Below are positions 7,270-16,361 of a DNA stretch of 19,696 nucleotides, one piece after another. The first letter of the stretch is position 1, and each line of letters opens with the position of its first letter. This DNA comes from Tritrichomonas foetus (Eukaryota; Parabasalia; Tritrichomonadida; Tritrichomonadidae), in NCBI GenBank assembly GCA_001839685.1, contig MLAK01000961.1, forward strand, positions 1 through 19,696, given 5' to 3'. Made by a program: the position numbers and the translations under genes. The notes beneath the pieces are model-generated. The model was not told the origin of the DNA and did no database searches. It was given only the letters and a program-made list of their open reading frames with translations.

Positions 7270-10200
7270 TCACAAGGAGATTGTATAAATAAGGGCATTT
7301 CCAGTTGTTGTACTTGATTTTTCTTCATTTTTCACTTTGATATCAAAATTACCATCATAAATTAGTTCATATGTAGATCTTGCTAAATGAATTAAATTTT
7401 CACTTGCATTAGTGCAGATTCGATTTGCAAAGTCAATAATATCACCAATGAATTCAAAGTGTGGCATATCTTTTCCAATAACGCCTATTGAAAGAGGTCC
7501 ACCACTTACAACTCCAATTTGCAGTTTGATGTTTGTCTGTATGGCGAACATAAGAACATTAAGTCCAAATTCAATGATTTCTTTAGCTATTTGACTGGCT
7601 TCATTTGATTTTCCTTGAAAATTTCCGAATACGTAAAATCGATCAGCAACTAGTTCAACAGTTGTTAAATTAGGGAATTTATCTATTAAATTATTCATCA
7701 TAAATAGTAGTTGTTCAAAGACATTATCACTTTTACAAACTTCTTTAATGTCTTCTTCTTCTTCTTGTGCAAGATGATTTTTGCTATTTATATTATTCTG
7801 ATTAGATGCATTGTTAATATTCAAAATATTAGAAATATTATTGGTGCTACAAGTATGTGAAATGTGGCGTGATTGGGGATCATTTATTAAATGATTAGAT
7901 ATAGGACTCAAGCTTCCAGAAGTTAGACAAGGGGGAATTCTAGTAAAATTATTCTGTTGAGTGTCCACTTTATAATGATTATTATTATTGTTGTTGTAAT
8001 AATTAGTATTTGCTGCCTCATCAATTTCCGGATTTTGCAGTGATTTAAATGAACGATCATAACTGTCTTCATGAACAGCAATAGATATGATCGTTGTTTG
8101 TGGAATAAGTAACGAAACACTTTTACCGAATTTATAAATTTCCATCAGTTCAGTTGGTAAAAACAAATTAATCAAATTTTCTAATTTGATTTTTTCTTCT
8201 TTTATTCGATTTTTCATGGTAAATTCGTCAGTGATATCTTGGAAAACTAAAACAAATTGATTGTGATCTTCAATATCTTTCATTGTCACAACATTGAAAT
8301 GTTTTTCATGATATTCAACAACAGTTATGTCATTTTCATTCGTTGAAAATTCAAAAGGCAAGAAGAGAATATCACCGAAAATGTCAGTTGCAAGTTTATT
8401 TTTCTTAAAAATTTCGCCGGACTTATTGACTGAAAGGAAAGCACATGGAAAGTGTTTGGCGGCTAAGGAATACAAATTTTTATCAAGTTCGGCAGTTTTT
8501 GATTTATAAAGACTCTTAAAATCGCCTGAAAGGATGGAAGAAATATAAGATGATGATAAAACTACATCAGGTGGAGCATGAAGTAAAAGCCTTAACGAGA
8601 TTCTTACTTTATATGTAATTGCATTTAATCGATCAACTAGAAAAATTAATACAATGACCTCCATGATAGTGAAAAAGATGGTGACAATATATAAAACAAA
8701 TTTATGTTGAGATAAAACAGTATCAGATTTATAATATATTTGAGAAAGCAAAGGATCCAAATAATTTGAATATAAATGGAATAGTTGAAGATGCCATAAT
8801 TCACTAATCAAATATTCGACTATTTCAGGACTATAACTCTCATTACCCAATAAGAAAGTTGCATCTTGAGAATGATTGCATTTCGTATGACTAACAACGT
8901 CCATGATTTCAACAAACAAATAATACATTTGAACTAGTGGTAACTCTTTAAATATATCATGTAATTCAGTCTCGTTTAATTTTGAAGCAATATTTTTGTT
9001 CTTTGATAAATTCTGTAATTTTGCATTTTTCGAATATTTATGATTACTGATTTGAATTTGGCTGGCGTTTAATTTTAGAATAGAATTCTCCATTGATCGA
9101 GAATCTGGAGGAATTTCAGTTGTAGGATCTTCAACTTCAGCATGAAACAATGCCCCAAAAAAGTCCGTTTGATTCCTTTCTAAGAAATCATAAAAGTGAT
9201 GTAAAGAAATATCACGCGATTCGTGATACTGTAAGAAAACTTGTGACCTATTGAGGCCAATTTTTTCGAAAAAAGAGTTATAATGAATATAAACGTTTAA
9301 ATAGATCATTGCTTGTAGTGAATAGGAATAAGCAATAGATAATAAATGTGTATATGGGGAAAATTGCAAATAAGTTTCACCAATATATTGAAAATGCTCA
9401 GCAGCAAAAATAAATTCAGAAATTAATAAAACTAACATAGATATACTTAAAAAAATCATGACTTTTAAATTTGTTGTTTTTCTACTTCGTTCACCTGTCC
9501 TAAAAAGTGACATTGCATGAATAAATTTATTTTTGTTTTCTGGTGTTTCTTCTTCAGCTTGTCGAATAAATCCAGTTGTATGTGTCAATGTATTTGATGA
9601 CCCATTTAATAATGAGGTATCAAGTTTATTTATCATTGTTTGCAAAACGTTTTTAGGGAGAGCTTGACTTGAACAAAATAACTTCAATTTCAACTTACGG
9701 ATCAAATTAGTCATTATAATTGTTAAAGCCCCATACGTAATTACAAAAAATATTGGAATTGTGATTTCCAAAATTGATATAAATTGTAAAGTTTTATAGA
9801 CACGATGATTTGAAAATTCTAAAAAGTCCTCAGATGCGATGTTAATGTATTGATTAATAGTATAATAATTTATAAGTATTGTTGAAATAAGTTCACTTTC
9901 ATTGATACTATGTTTGGTTGAATTTTCAAATAAAAGTAGACCAGATTCACTTAAAGAAACAACTTTCTGTTGAATTGTAGAAAAATGATTATAAAAGGAT
10001 GTTTCATTCGAAAATGTATCACTATAATATGAAAAATTGTAAATATTATGCATAAGAATTGATTTTCCAGCGATAAACTTTGGATTATTTATATCTAATT
10101 TCACATAGTCATTCAAAAAACCTAAAGCGAGCATTGATCTATAGCTGAAATATTGAATTTGCTGCTTTGATTTACATGATCCACCAATATTAGGATATTG

Positions 10201-12304
10201 TAGCTCGAAAAATTCATCTCCAAAATCATGATTATGACATTGGTCAGGGATTAAATTTTGTTCTTCGAAATAATAGCGAACAATACAACCTGTATAAGTA
10301 CCAAATGAATCGCGGAAATAAGAAGTATGTGCCAGTACATCTAAAGGAAGCTTTAAATATTTAATAAAATCATTGTAAAAGAATAAATATGCTAAGAATG
10401 GAACAAAACAGAAAACAATAAAATAACTAATATGTAAAATAATTTTGGTTCGTATCAATGGGAACGTTAATTTATCAATAGAATTTCGAATAACTGTATA
10501 TAAAGTTCTTTGTTCAACTGGAAACTTTAATTCTTGGTTTGTGATTGCAATAGATTCAAAAGAAGATGTTGTTTGACCACCAAGAATTTCATGATTCTGA
10601 AAAGTTTTCTTGGCAATTCTTTCTGGAAGGTTTTTAAAATAATAATGGCCATATAAATAAGGCTGGTCAGCATCTAAAGATCTCCCAGAAACAATCATTT
10701 TAATTTTGCTTAGTAAATCATCATAAGCATCATAATCAGCTAAAACTTCTTTCATGAAAGAAGCTTGTGCACGTAAAGAATATTGATTATTGGAATGATA
10801 ATTTTGTATATTGATAAATTTATTTTCGATTTTTTTAATGGTAGAAATCATTATTTCACAAGCTGATTCAATTTCGGTTAATGTTCCATTCATTAATGAT
10901 TCCCAAGTATTTCGAACACGGAGTCGTGATGTTTCAACCATTCTATTAATACTTTTCAATTTGTGTCGTAAATTTTTACTTAAATGAGTGTCTCTCCGAT
11001 TTAATAAAATTTTAATTTGGGAAATCCCATATCGACTAACTTTGTTAGTGCCACTTATTTTTCGTAATTTATTTAATACCCAATTGAGCTGGGCACTTTC
11101 ATCTGGAAAAATCGCTAAAAATTTGGCAAAACAGAAAATAATATATTGATTATCTGGAAATTGCTCAATTAGATCTCGAAAAATAGAATAGGTTACACAA
11201 TACTCATGTGAATTAGAAAATCCATAAATTATAAATTTTACAATTTTGACTGTCTTAATTTTTTCAAAAAGTTCGAGGTCTAGTTGAAGTTGATCTAAAA
11301 ATGCTAAAGCTCTTCGGCATTCATTTTGAATGAAGAAATAATGTGCAATATACATAATAATCCAAAATGATACAACTAAGATGGGAAAATATAAAGGAAG
11401 TACTTGTCCAGAGTGATGTAAAAAAAAAAACAACAGCTGTTGAAACAATGGCGGTTGCATTTGTGGCATTTAAAGCTATTCTTTCAGTTTTATCAATCAC
11501 TAAACCACATAATAAAAAGAATAAATAGAAGGCTAAATAAAAGCAAAGCATAATAGCGACTACTATTATTTTGATGTTGTCTGAAACGAATTCAAGAATT
11601 GCGGAACAAAGTGGAAAAATTATTAATGATAAATTTATTATATTTTGGCTGACCTGAGAATATGTTGAAAGTGATATTGGCAAGAAAAATAGCGAGTAAA
11701 AACCAAAAAAAACATGTTCAAAGAAATTGAAAAACAGGCAAATTATATCAATGGAAAATAGTGCAATTTGATAAATTGATAAATTTTTTTGAAAGATAAT
11801 ATTTACGGCTGTTGAGCAGGCAGCTGGAACTGTAAAAAACTTTCTTGTGGTTTCAGAGATGTAACTGAGTCCTACCAGCCATTTAGGAATAGTTGATGTT
11901 TTAGCAAAAAATATGGTACTAATTAATGCAAGGATATGATTTTCAAAACTGATTGCAGCAAATATCCACACAAAATTTTCACAATACTCTATTTCTGTTC
12001 CTATTGGGAAAAAATGTGTAAAAAACGATAAGGTTCTGGCAACTCGATATATTAATTGATCTTTTGGAAATAAAGTTGTAATTCCTAAAAGCATTGAAGG
12101 GATGTAAATCTGGAGAAGAATAATAAACGTCCCAAACTTTATTAATAGCGGATAGATTGGAAAAACTGAAGTTAGGTATGAAAATCCTTGAAAATAAGAT
12201 TTTCGAGCGAGTTTGAAAGGAGAGGGTCTGAGAAACTTGAGAATCTCTTTGGTTCCATGCGAAGTATCCGAGGTGTTGGAATTATTCGAGGTTGTGGAAT
12301 CCAT
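7270..12304 (-). CDS. multi-pass PAS-linked class III nucleotide cyclase, frameshifted at a homopolymer
   Basis: Two overlapping frames (12304-11321 and 11469-7270) make one gene. The frame changes inside an 11-T run on the coding strand (11420-11430); ten T would give one continuous protein of 1677 residues, typical of the large trichomonad adenylate/guanylate cyclases. The first ~320 residues hold about six to seven membrane segments. A cytosolic stretch follows, then further segments coded near 10370-10450, 9700-9790, 9395-9475, 9270-9355 and 8630-8705, around large presumably extracellular loops. A PAS-like domain (8230-8480) and a short coiled linker precede the cyclase domain (about 7290-8130). 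In the cyclase domain the second metal Asp is kept (VELVADRFY, 7642-7644), with Glu at the base-selecting position (7654-7656) and the catalytic Arg (FANRI). The first metal Asp is Ala (ISIAV, 8077-8079). An Asn-rich insert separates these halves. Catalysis is therefore doubtful. Confidence 0.85.
11420..11430 (-). other. homopolymer frameshift site in the cyclase gene
   Basis: Eleven A on the plus strand (T on the coding strand) form the point where the upstream frame (ending AVVFFF) must pass into the downstream frame (continuing LHHSGQVLP). The upstream frame continues about 100 bases past this point before stopping, and the downstream frame has a fortuitous ATG only 38 bases before it. Losing one T, or gaining two, restores continuity. 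Hydrophobicity continues across the junction as a membrane segment, supporting one gene. Confidence 0.85.
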
Positions 12305-13247
12305 GGAAAAACCCGAAAATTTGAGATAGAAATTCGATTTTTTTTAATTTGAGAAAGAAATAATCTTTATTCAATTTTATATATCTTTGTCAATTTGAAA
12401 TTCATGATCTTTTTCCTAATTTATTTGTCCGGCGCGAATTTTATTTGAATTAAATTTGATTCACAATTTTATTTGAAATTTCCAGCAATTGATAAGTTCT
12501 CGCCAATTTATAGAAAGTTTTGAGACAATAATTTTTTGAAAATAGCTTTGTTTTCACGAAATATTGAATAATTTTTGGTTGGGAATTGTTTTTCCGTGCT
12601 AAACTCGCTGATCAAGTTTGATTCACCCAACAAGAAGATAATCTTTGTAAATACGCTCTATACTATGTAATCCAATAAATAGAAATCCGGCTCATTTTCA
12701 AGAGCAAATTCCTCAGAAAACGCTCATTAAATATCAAATCCAGTGAAGTGTTGACAACTCAGCTTTTTGACGGGAAAAGTGCATTTTATAAACGTGCTTT
12801 TTCTCAATTGTGATTAATATAAATTAAGTGAACACATAGAATAATTTCAATAAAGTTAATTATAACTTATCAATTAATTCTATGATAAACACATTTAACA
12901 ATTCAAAACAATATCATTAGAATTTCATTGAAAAATATCTAAAATTCCTATCGTAACACATAACAAAGGGAGAATCTGAGAGATATGAAAAAAGACTGAA
13001 AATATAATAATAGAATTTTGTATTCCTATTTTTCCGTTTAAACTGTTTGACTTTCATATTTGGCATTTAGGTCAAATAGTTAGCATGAATCATTTTTATC
13101 AAATATGATGTTTGACTTTCATTTTTAACGTTCACTCTTGTTGAGCATTTTTATCGAAAGAAAGTAGAATTAGAAAGATAAAAGTAATATCCGATTTATC
13201 AATAAAATGAAAAAGAAAATAAAAATAAAGAAAATTAAAATCATTTA
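12305..13247. other. intergenic spacer upstream of the cyclase gene
   Basis: AT-rich, 943 bases, with no gene. It serves as the upstream region of the cyclase and the 3' flank of the UBX gene. No consensus initiator is found within 60 bases of the cyclase ATG. It contains a 14-base direct repeat (13044-13057 and 13109-13122). Confidence 0.6.
13044..13122. repeat. 14-base direct repeat, 65-base period
   Basis: TGTTTGACTTTCAT occurs exactly at 13044-13057 and again at 13109-13122. An inverted GTCAAAT lies between them at about 13071-13077. The repeats are in the 3' flank of the UBX gene and roughly 750 bases upstream of the cyclase start. Confidence 0.75.
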
Positions 13248-13250
13248 TTA
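13244..13250 (-). terminator. TAAA poly(A) signal directly after stop codon
   Basis: The coding strand reads TAATAAA: the UBX gene's TAA stop is followed at once by TAAA. This matches the stop-proximal UAAA poly(A) signal known in trichomonads. Confidence 0.6.
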
Positions 13251-13808
13251 GTAGTTGCATATTATTGTGGCCATTTTAAGCTTCCCTGCTTCGACTGTGA
13301 GTGTGTCGTCATCGAGCGGAGTATTCATTGGTGTCAGGAGGAAAGTTAACGGCTTTCCAGCTGCATCTGGACGATTTTCTGTGACATAAGTCTTCAAGTC
13401 AGCGATTGTTGCTGCGAGATTTACAGAAAGCATCAAATTTGAATTATCTGCGAATGTAAATCTAACTCTTGTCTTTGGCGCGCCTGGTGTTGTATAGTCT
13501 GTACGAGCTCCCTGTTGTGGCTGAGCCGGTGGTGGTGCGGCTTGGCCAAGGGTATGACCTGATCCAGCAAAAACGTTGACTGCTGGTTTCGGTGGGGCAT
13601 CTGGTAAAACTCCATCTTCCCCACCTGGGGCAATAACGGCAACTCCAGATTTGGAGCCGCCTGCGTAATAAGTGTTTATTTTTTTGGATTCTGTGTCTTT
13701 GTGGAAAGCGGCAGCAGCTTTTTCTACGTCGTTATTATTTGCTGAAAGATATTTTGAGCGGATCATTTCTGATTGCGCGAGAAACTGTCCAACGATTCTA
13801 TCACTCAT
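13248..13808 (-). CDS. p47/Shp1-like UBX-domain cofactor of p97/Cdc48, lacking SEP domain
   Basis: A 186-residue protein with the order of a p47 (NSFL1C, yeast Shp1) adaptor. Residues 1-40 resemble a UBA domain (VGQFLAQSEMIRSKYL...VEKAAAAFHKD). Residues 47-55 (YYAGGSKSG) match the AGGS-x-SG element found in p47. Residues 80-88 (FAGSGHTLG) are a SHP box, the short p97 N-domain binding motif. Residues ~112-186 are a UBX domain (RVRFTFAD...TIADLKTYVTENRP...). p47 proteins bind the p97/Cdc48 ATPase and deliver ubiquitinated or membrane-fusion substrates. The p47 family is normally about 370-420 residues with a SEP domain between the AGGS element and the SHP box; here only ~25 residues separate them. 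The usual FPR loop of UBX is replaced by PMN, a weaker p97 contact in principle. The protein is compact and otherwise looks intact. Confidence 0.85.
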   Translation of the reverse strand: MSDRIVGQFLAQSEMIRSKYLSANNNDVEKAAAAFHKDTESKKINTYYAGGSKSGVAVIAPGGEDGVLPDAPPKPAVNVFAGSGHTLGQAAPPPAQPQQGARTDYTTPGAPKTRVRFTFADNSNLMLSVNLAATIADLKTYVTENRPDAAGKPLTFLLTPMNTPLDDDTLTVEAGKLKMATIICNY

Positions 13809-14135
13809 TCGATGAAATTTTAATTGATTGAATTGATGTCAAACAATTATTGTCAAAATTCAGTATCGTCACAATCTTCATGATAATTGGTCGATTAAAT
13901 AACGGTTATGGTGAAAATTGCTTGACATCAATTCAATAAATAACATCATCTCATTTATTCATTCGGAAATTTCTCGAATCAAAGCCCAACTGTGAATATC
14001 TGTGGTTTATGTACAATTGTATAATAATATAATCTGTGCATAAAATGTACGAATTTATAAAATATAGAATGACAATATAAATGGCAAATTTAGAATCATT
14101 ATTTAATGACAAACCTAATAAATTTGAATAGAATC
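13809..14135. other. intergenic spacer between the UBX and coiled-coil genes
   Basis: This 327-base spacer is the promoter of the UBX gene and the 3' flank of the coiled-coil gene. Its main feature is the inverted repeat at 13823-13941. TCATCG, five bases before the UBX ATG, is only a partial initiator match. A palindromic TAACGGTTA-like site (~13898-13906) resembles a Myb recognition element such as the T. vaginalis M3 promoter motif. Confidence 0.55.
13823..13941. repeat. 26-nt inverted repeat pair upstream of the UBX gene
   Basis: The segment 13823-13848 pairs with 13916-13941 at 24 of 26 positions, including a perfect 16-base core ATTGAATTGATGTCAA (13827-13842 with 13922-13937). The loop is 67 bases and contains the TAACGGTT Myb-like site. 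The left arm begins only 15 bases upstream of the UBX start codon, so the hairpin covers the presumed promoter. No flanking target-site duplication is evident. Confidence 0.85.
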
Positions 14136-15875
14136 TTATTGAGAGCTGGGTGCCTGAGGTGATTTAGGAGACTTTGGCGATGATTTTGAGGAGCTTACTG
14201 ATTTTTGAGATTGAGGCGATTTTGGTGATTGGGCACCCGAAGCCGGTTTTTGCCCATCAGTGACTAGTGGATCTGTTACATCATCCATCAGTTTATTTAA
14301 AGGATTGTTAATTGCTGGAACTTGTGGTGCATCGTTATTTCCTTCGGTTATTTGTTCGTTTTGATTTTCTTGATTTTGCTCGTTTGTCTCGGGCTGCTCT
14401 TGTTGTTCTTGTTCTTGTTGTTCTTGCTCTTGTTGTTCTTGTTCTTGTTGTTCTTGTTCTTGTTGTTGTTCCTGGTGTTCTTGCTCTTGTTGTTGTTCTT
14501 CTTCTTGTTGTTGTTCTTGTTCTTGTTGTTGTTCTTGTTCTTGTTGTTGTTCTTGTTCTTGTTGTTGGTTCTCTTCTTCTGTGCTTTGTTTTTGCGTCTC
14601 TTTTGGCTGTGATTGACGGCTTGAATTTGCTTGACTTTTCGTTGTCTGTGTTTTACTTTTTGTTTGGCTTCTTCTTCCAGTTGTTAAAACTGGGTTCTTT
14701 ACAGGCTGAACATCAAGTTTGGTTTTTTTCTTTTCTGATCTAAACATTGCATACTTTTGATGTGTTCTTGGTGATTGTGCTTCAATTGCATTTTCTTGTG
14801 CAGATCTTGTAATGGTTAATGATGATTGTTTTGTTGAACCAAGCAAACCTTTCTTTGTTTTGATTTGATTAATTGCATTTTCTGTTGGTTTTAAATCGAT
14901 TTGTTTTTGTGCCTGAATAACAGAAAGTTGCTTTTCACGATGGTATTGAAACTTCTTACGATCATTTTCTTGTCTTTCCATCATCCTTCCCCATTCAAGT
15001 TCCATTTGTCGTGCAATTTTTTGTTGAGCAAGTGCTGTTTCTTCTTTTTGGAGTTTATCGGCGACCATTTTCATATCTTTTGCTTTTTGATACATTCTAG
15101 AAATTGCCATAGCTTTTTCTTGTTCTCTTAATTGCATCAATTTCGGTGACGGCTTATTAAAAGGTCGTAAATAGTTTGGATCATTCCATTGTTCTTTGAA
15201 ATGGTCCTGCTCTTCTTTTTGCTTTTGTAAAAGTTCATTATATTTCTTGTCCTCTTCTTCATTGAAATCTGCAATTTTCTTATCCCATTTATCACTGATA
15301 TCTTTATGCTCTTTCTGAAGTTGCTGCCATCGATTATAAAGAATGTCAAACCGATTATCTTCATTCAGTTGGTTTTCTTCCATTTGAATGACCATATAAT
15401 AAACTTGCAAAGCTTTATCTTGTTGCTCAGCACAATCATAATCACCATCAACAACTGCAGCAACTCTCCTTCTATTTAAAAGTTGTAAAATTGGATTTCT
15501 AAACTCATGAGGTGGAGGTTGAAAACGGTTAATTAATTCTTCAATGTGTTGATCAATTTCGCTTTCAGAATAGCCACAGCATGGCTCACCTTCTTCACTT
15601 TTTCCTTTTTTGGTGATATTTTCTTGCTGTCCGTCGGCATTTGGTGGGCGAGGAGATGCAGAGCTGGAAGACGACGTCGACGATATTGAAGATGACATAT
15701 TTGATGCATCGTTTTTCGAATTTGTCTGAGGCGGAGGCGCTTGGCTTGTTCCAGTGAGCGATGAGTTTATATTATTGTGAATCTGTTCGAGATTTTGTGC
15801 AACAGATTCATCATTCTGTTCCATTTGCTGATTTTCTCCGTTTGCATCGGCGCTTGGCTGTTCGAAATCTGACAT
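14136..15875 (-). CDS. coiled-coil protein with Glu/Gln repeat tract and SP-rich tail
   Basis: The ATG at 15875 is chosen, giving 579 residues; the frame can be extended only to a TTG nine bases earlier. Residues ~1-90 are disordered, rich in Gln, Asn and Ser. A conserved-looking globular segment lies at about 95-170, with a CC pair and a Cys later in DGDYDCAEQQDKALQVYYMV, resembling the RRxAAVxxGDYxxA pattern of cytoskeletal coiled-coil proteins. A long charged coiled coil follows (~170-335, with EEEDKKYNELLQKQKEE and repeated QKIARQMELEWGRMMERQ-type heptads). A basic Ser/Thr/Lys stretch (~340-430) comes next, then ~60 residues of Glu/Gln repeats. The tail has many SPK/SPQ sites suited to proline-directed kinases. 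A structural or cytoskeletal role is plausible but unproven. It is divergently oriented to the RhoGEF gene, sharing a 486-base spacer. Confidence 0.8.
   Translation of the reverse strand: MSDFEQPSADANGENQQMEQNDESVAQNLEQIHNNINSSLTGTSQAPPPQTNSKNDASNMSSSISSTSSSSSASPRPPNADGQQENITKKGKSEEGEPCCGYSESEIDQHIEELINRFQPPPHEFRNPILQLLNRRRVAAVVDGDYDCAEQQDKALQVYYMVIQMEENQLNEDNRFDILYNRWQQLQKEHKDISDKWDKKIADFNEEEDKKYNELLQKQKEEQDHFKEQWNDPNYLRPFNKPSPKLMQLREQEKAMAISRMYQKAKDMKMVADKLQKEETALAQQKIARQMELEWGRMMERQENDRKKFQYHREKQLSVIQAQKQIDLKPTENAINQIKTKKGLLGSTKQSSLTITRSAQENAIEAQSPRTHQKYAMFRSEKKKTKLDVQPVKNPVLTTGRRSQTKSKTQTTKSQANSSRQSQPKETQKQSTEEENQQQEQEQQQEQEQQQEQEQQQEEEQQQEQEHQEQQQEQEQQEQEQQEQEQQEQEQQEQPETNEQNQENQNEQITEGNNDAPQVPAINNPLNKLMDDVTDPLVTDGQKPASGAQSPKSPQSQKSVSSSKSSPKSPKSPQAPSSQ
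14392..14580. repeat. in-frame minisatellite coding Glu/Gln repeats
   Basis: Imperfect 9- to 15-base units of TTGTTGTTCTTGTTC type (plus strand) encode alternating QEQEQQ units within the coiled-coil gene. All unit-length changes are multiples of three, so the frame is preserved. Length variation between strains is likely. Confidence 0.9.
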
Positions 15876-16361
15876 TTTGTCCAAATTTCACCCAGTGTCC
15901 AAAAATGCTCAATTACGATAACGTATTCACAAAAAAATAAATTTTTACCAATTTTGTTTCAATAAATTCCGTATTTTATCATGAAATTATTATAATCATT
16001 AAAATGGTATTTATCTGTAAAAGTTTGGTTAAAATTAATTAATCATTCAGAAACTGACTCAGATATTATCGTTTGATATGGATCATAATATAGTTATCAA
16101 TTCTTATACTTGTGAAAACATATAACTTTTATATTTAAATATTCCACCTTGGCTTATTGATCAGATTAAATGAGATATTTTTGCTGAAAATTTATTTTCA
16201 TGTATTCCTTAACCAAAAATATGTCTCACATTCTTCACAATAATACTGGAAAAAAATAAACATTTTGCTTTCTTCTTATTTTCCTCATTTAATAAAAATT
16301 TGTAGATGTGCTAAAATGTCAATGTTAACAAATCAAATCGAAAATCATCATTTTGAAATAA
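15876..16361. other. bidirectional promoter spacer
   Basis: A 486-base AT-rich spacer between two divergent gene starts. The plus-strand gene has a consensus initiator at 16348. On the minus strand, ACGTTATCGT and GAGCATTTTTGG occur 25-45 bases before the ATG, but no exact initiator. Nothing else is recognised. Confidence 0.6.
16348..16353 (+). promoter_or_regulatory. initiator (Inr) TCATTT
   Basis: TCATTT fits the trichomonad initiator consensus; predicted start at A 16350, 12 bases before the ATG at 16362. The spacing is typical and supports that ATG over upstream ATGs at about 16317-16323. Confidence 0.72.

Noticed and set aside
14312..14743. Very hydrophobic plus-strand ORFs opposite the Glu/Gln tract
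   Set aside because: Antisense of GAA/CAA repeats gives Leu/Val/Phe runs that mimic membrane helices; no independent start or domain.
15876..15884. TTG-initiated extension of the coiled-coil gene
   Set aside because: The same reason; ATG at 15875 is three codons downstream in the same frame.
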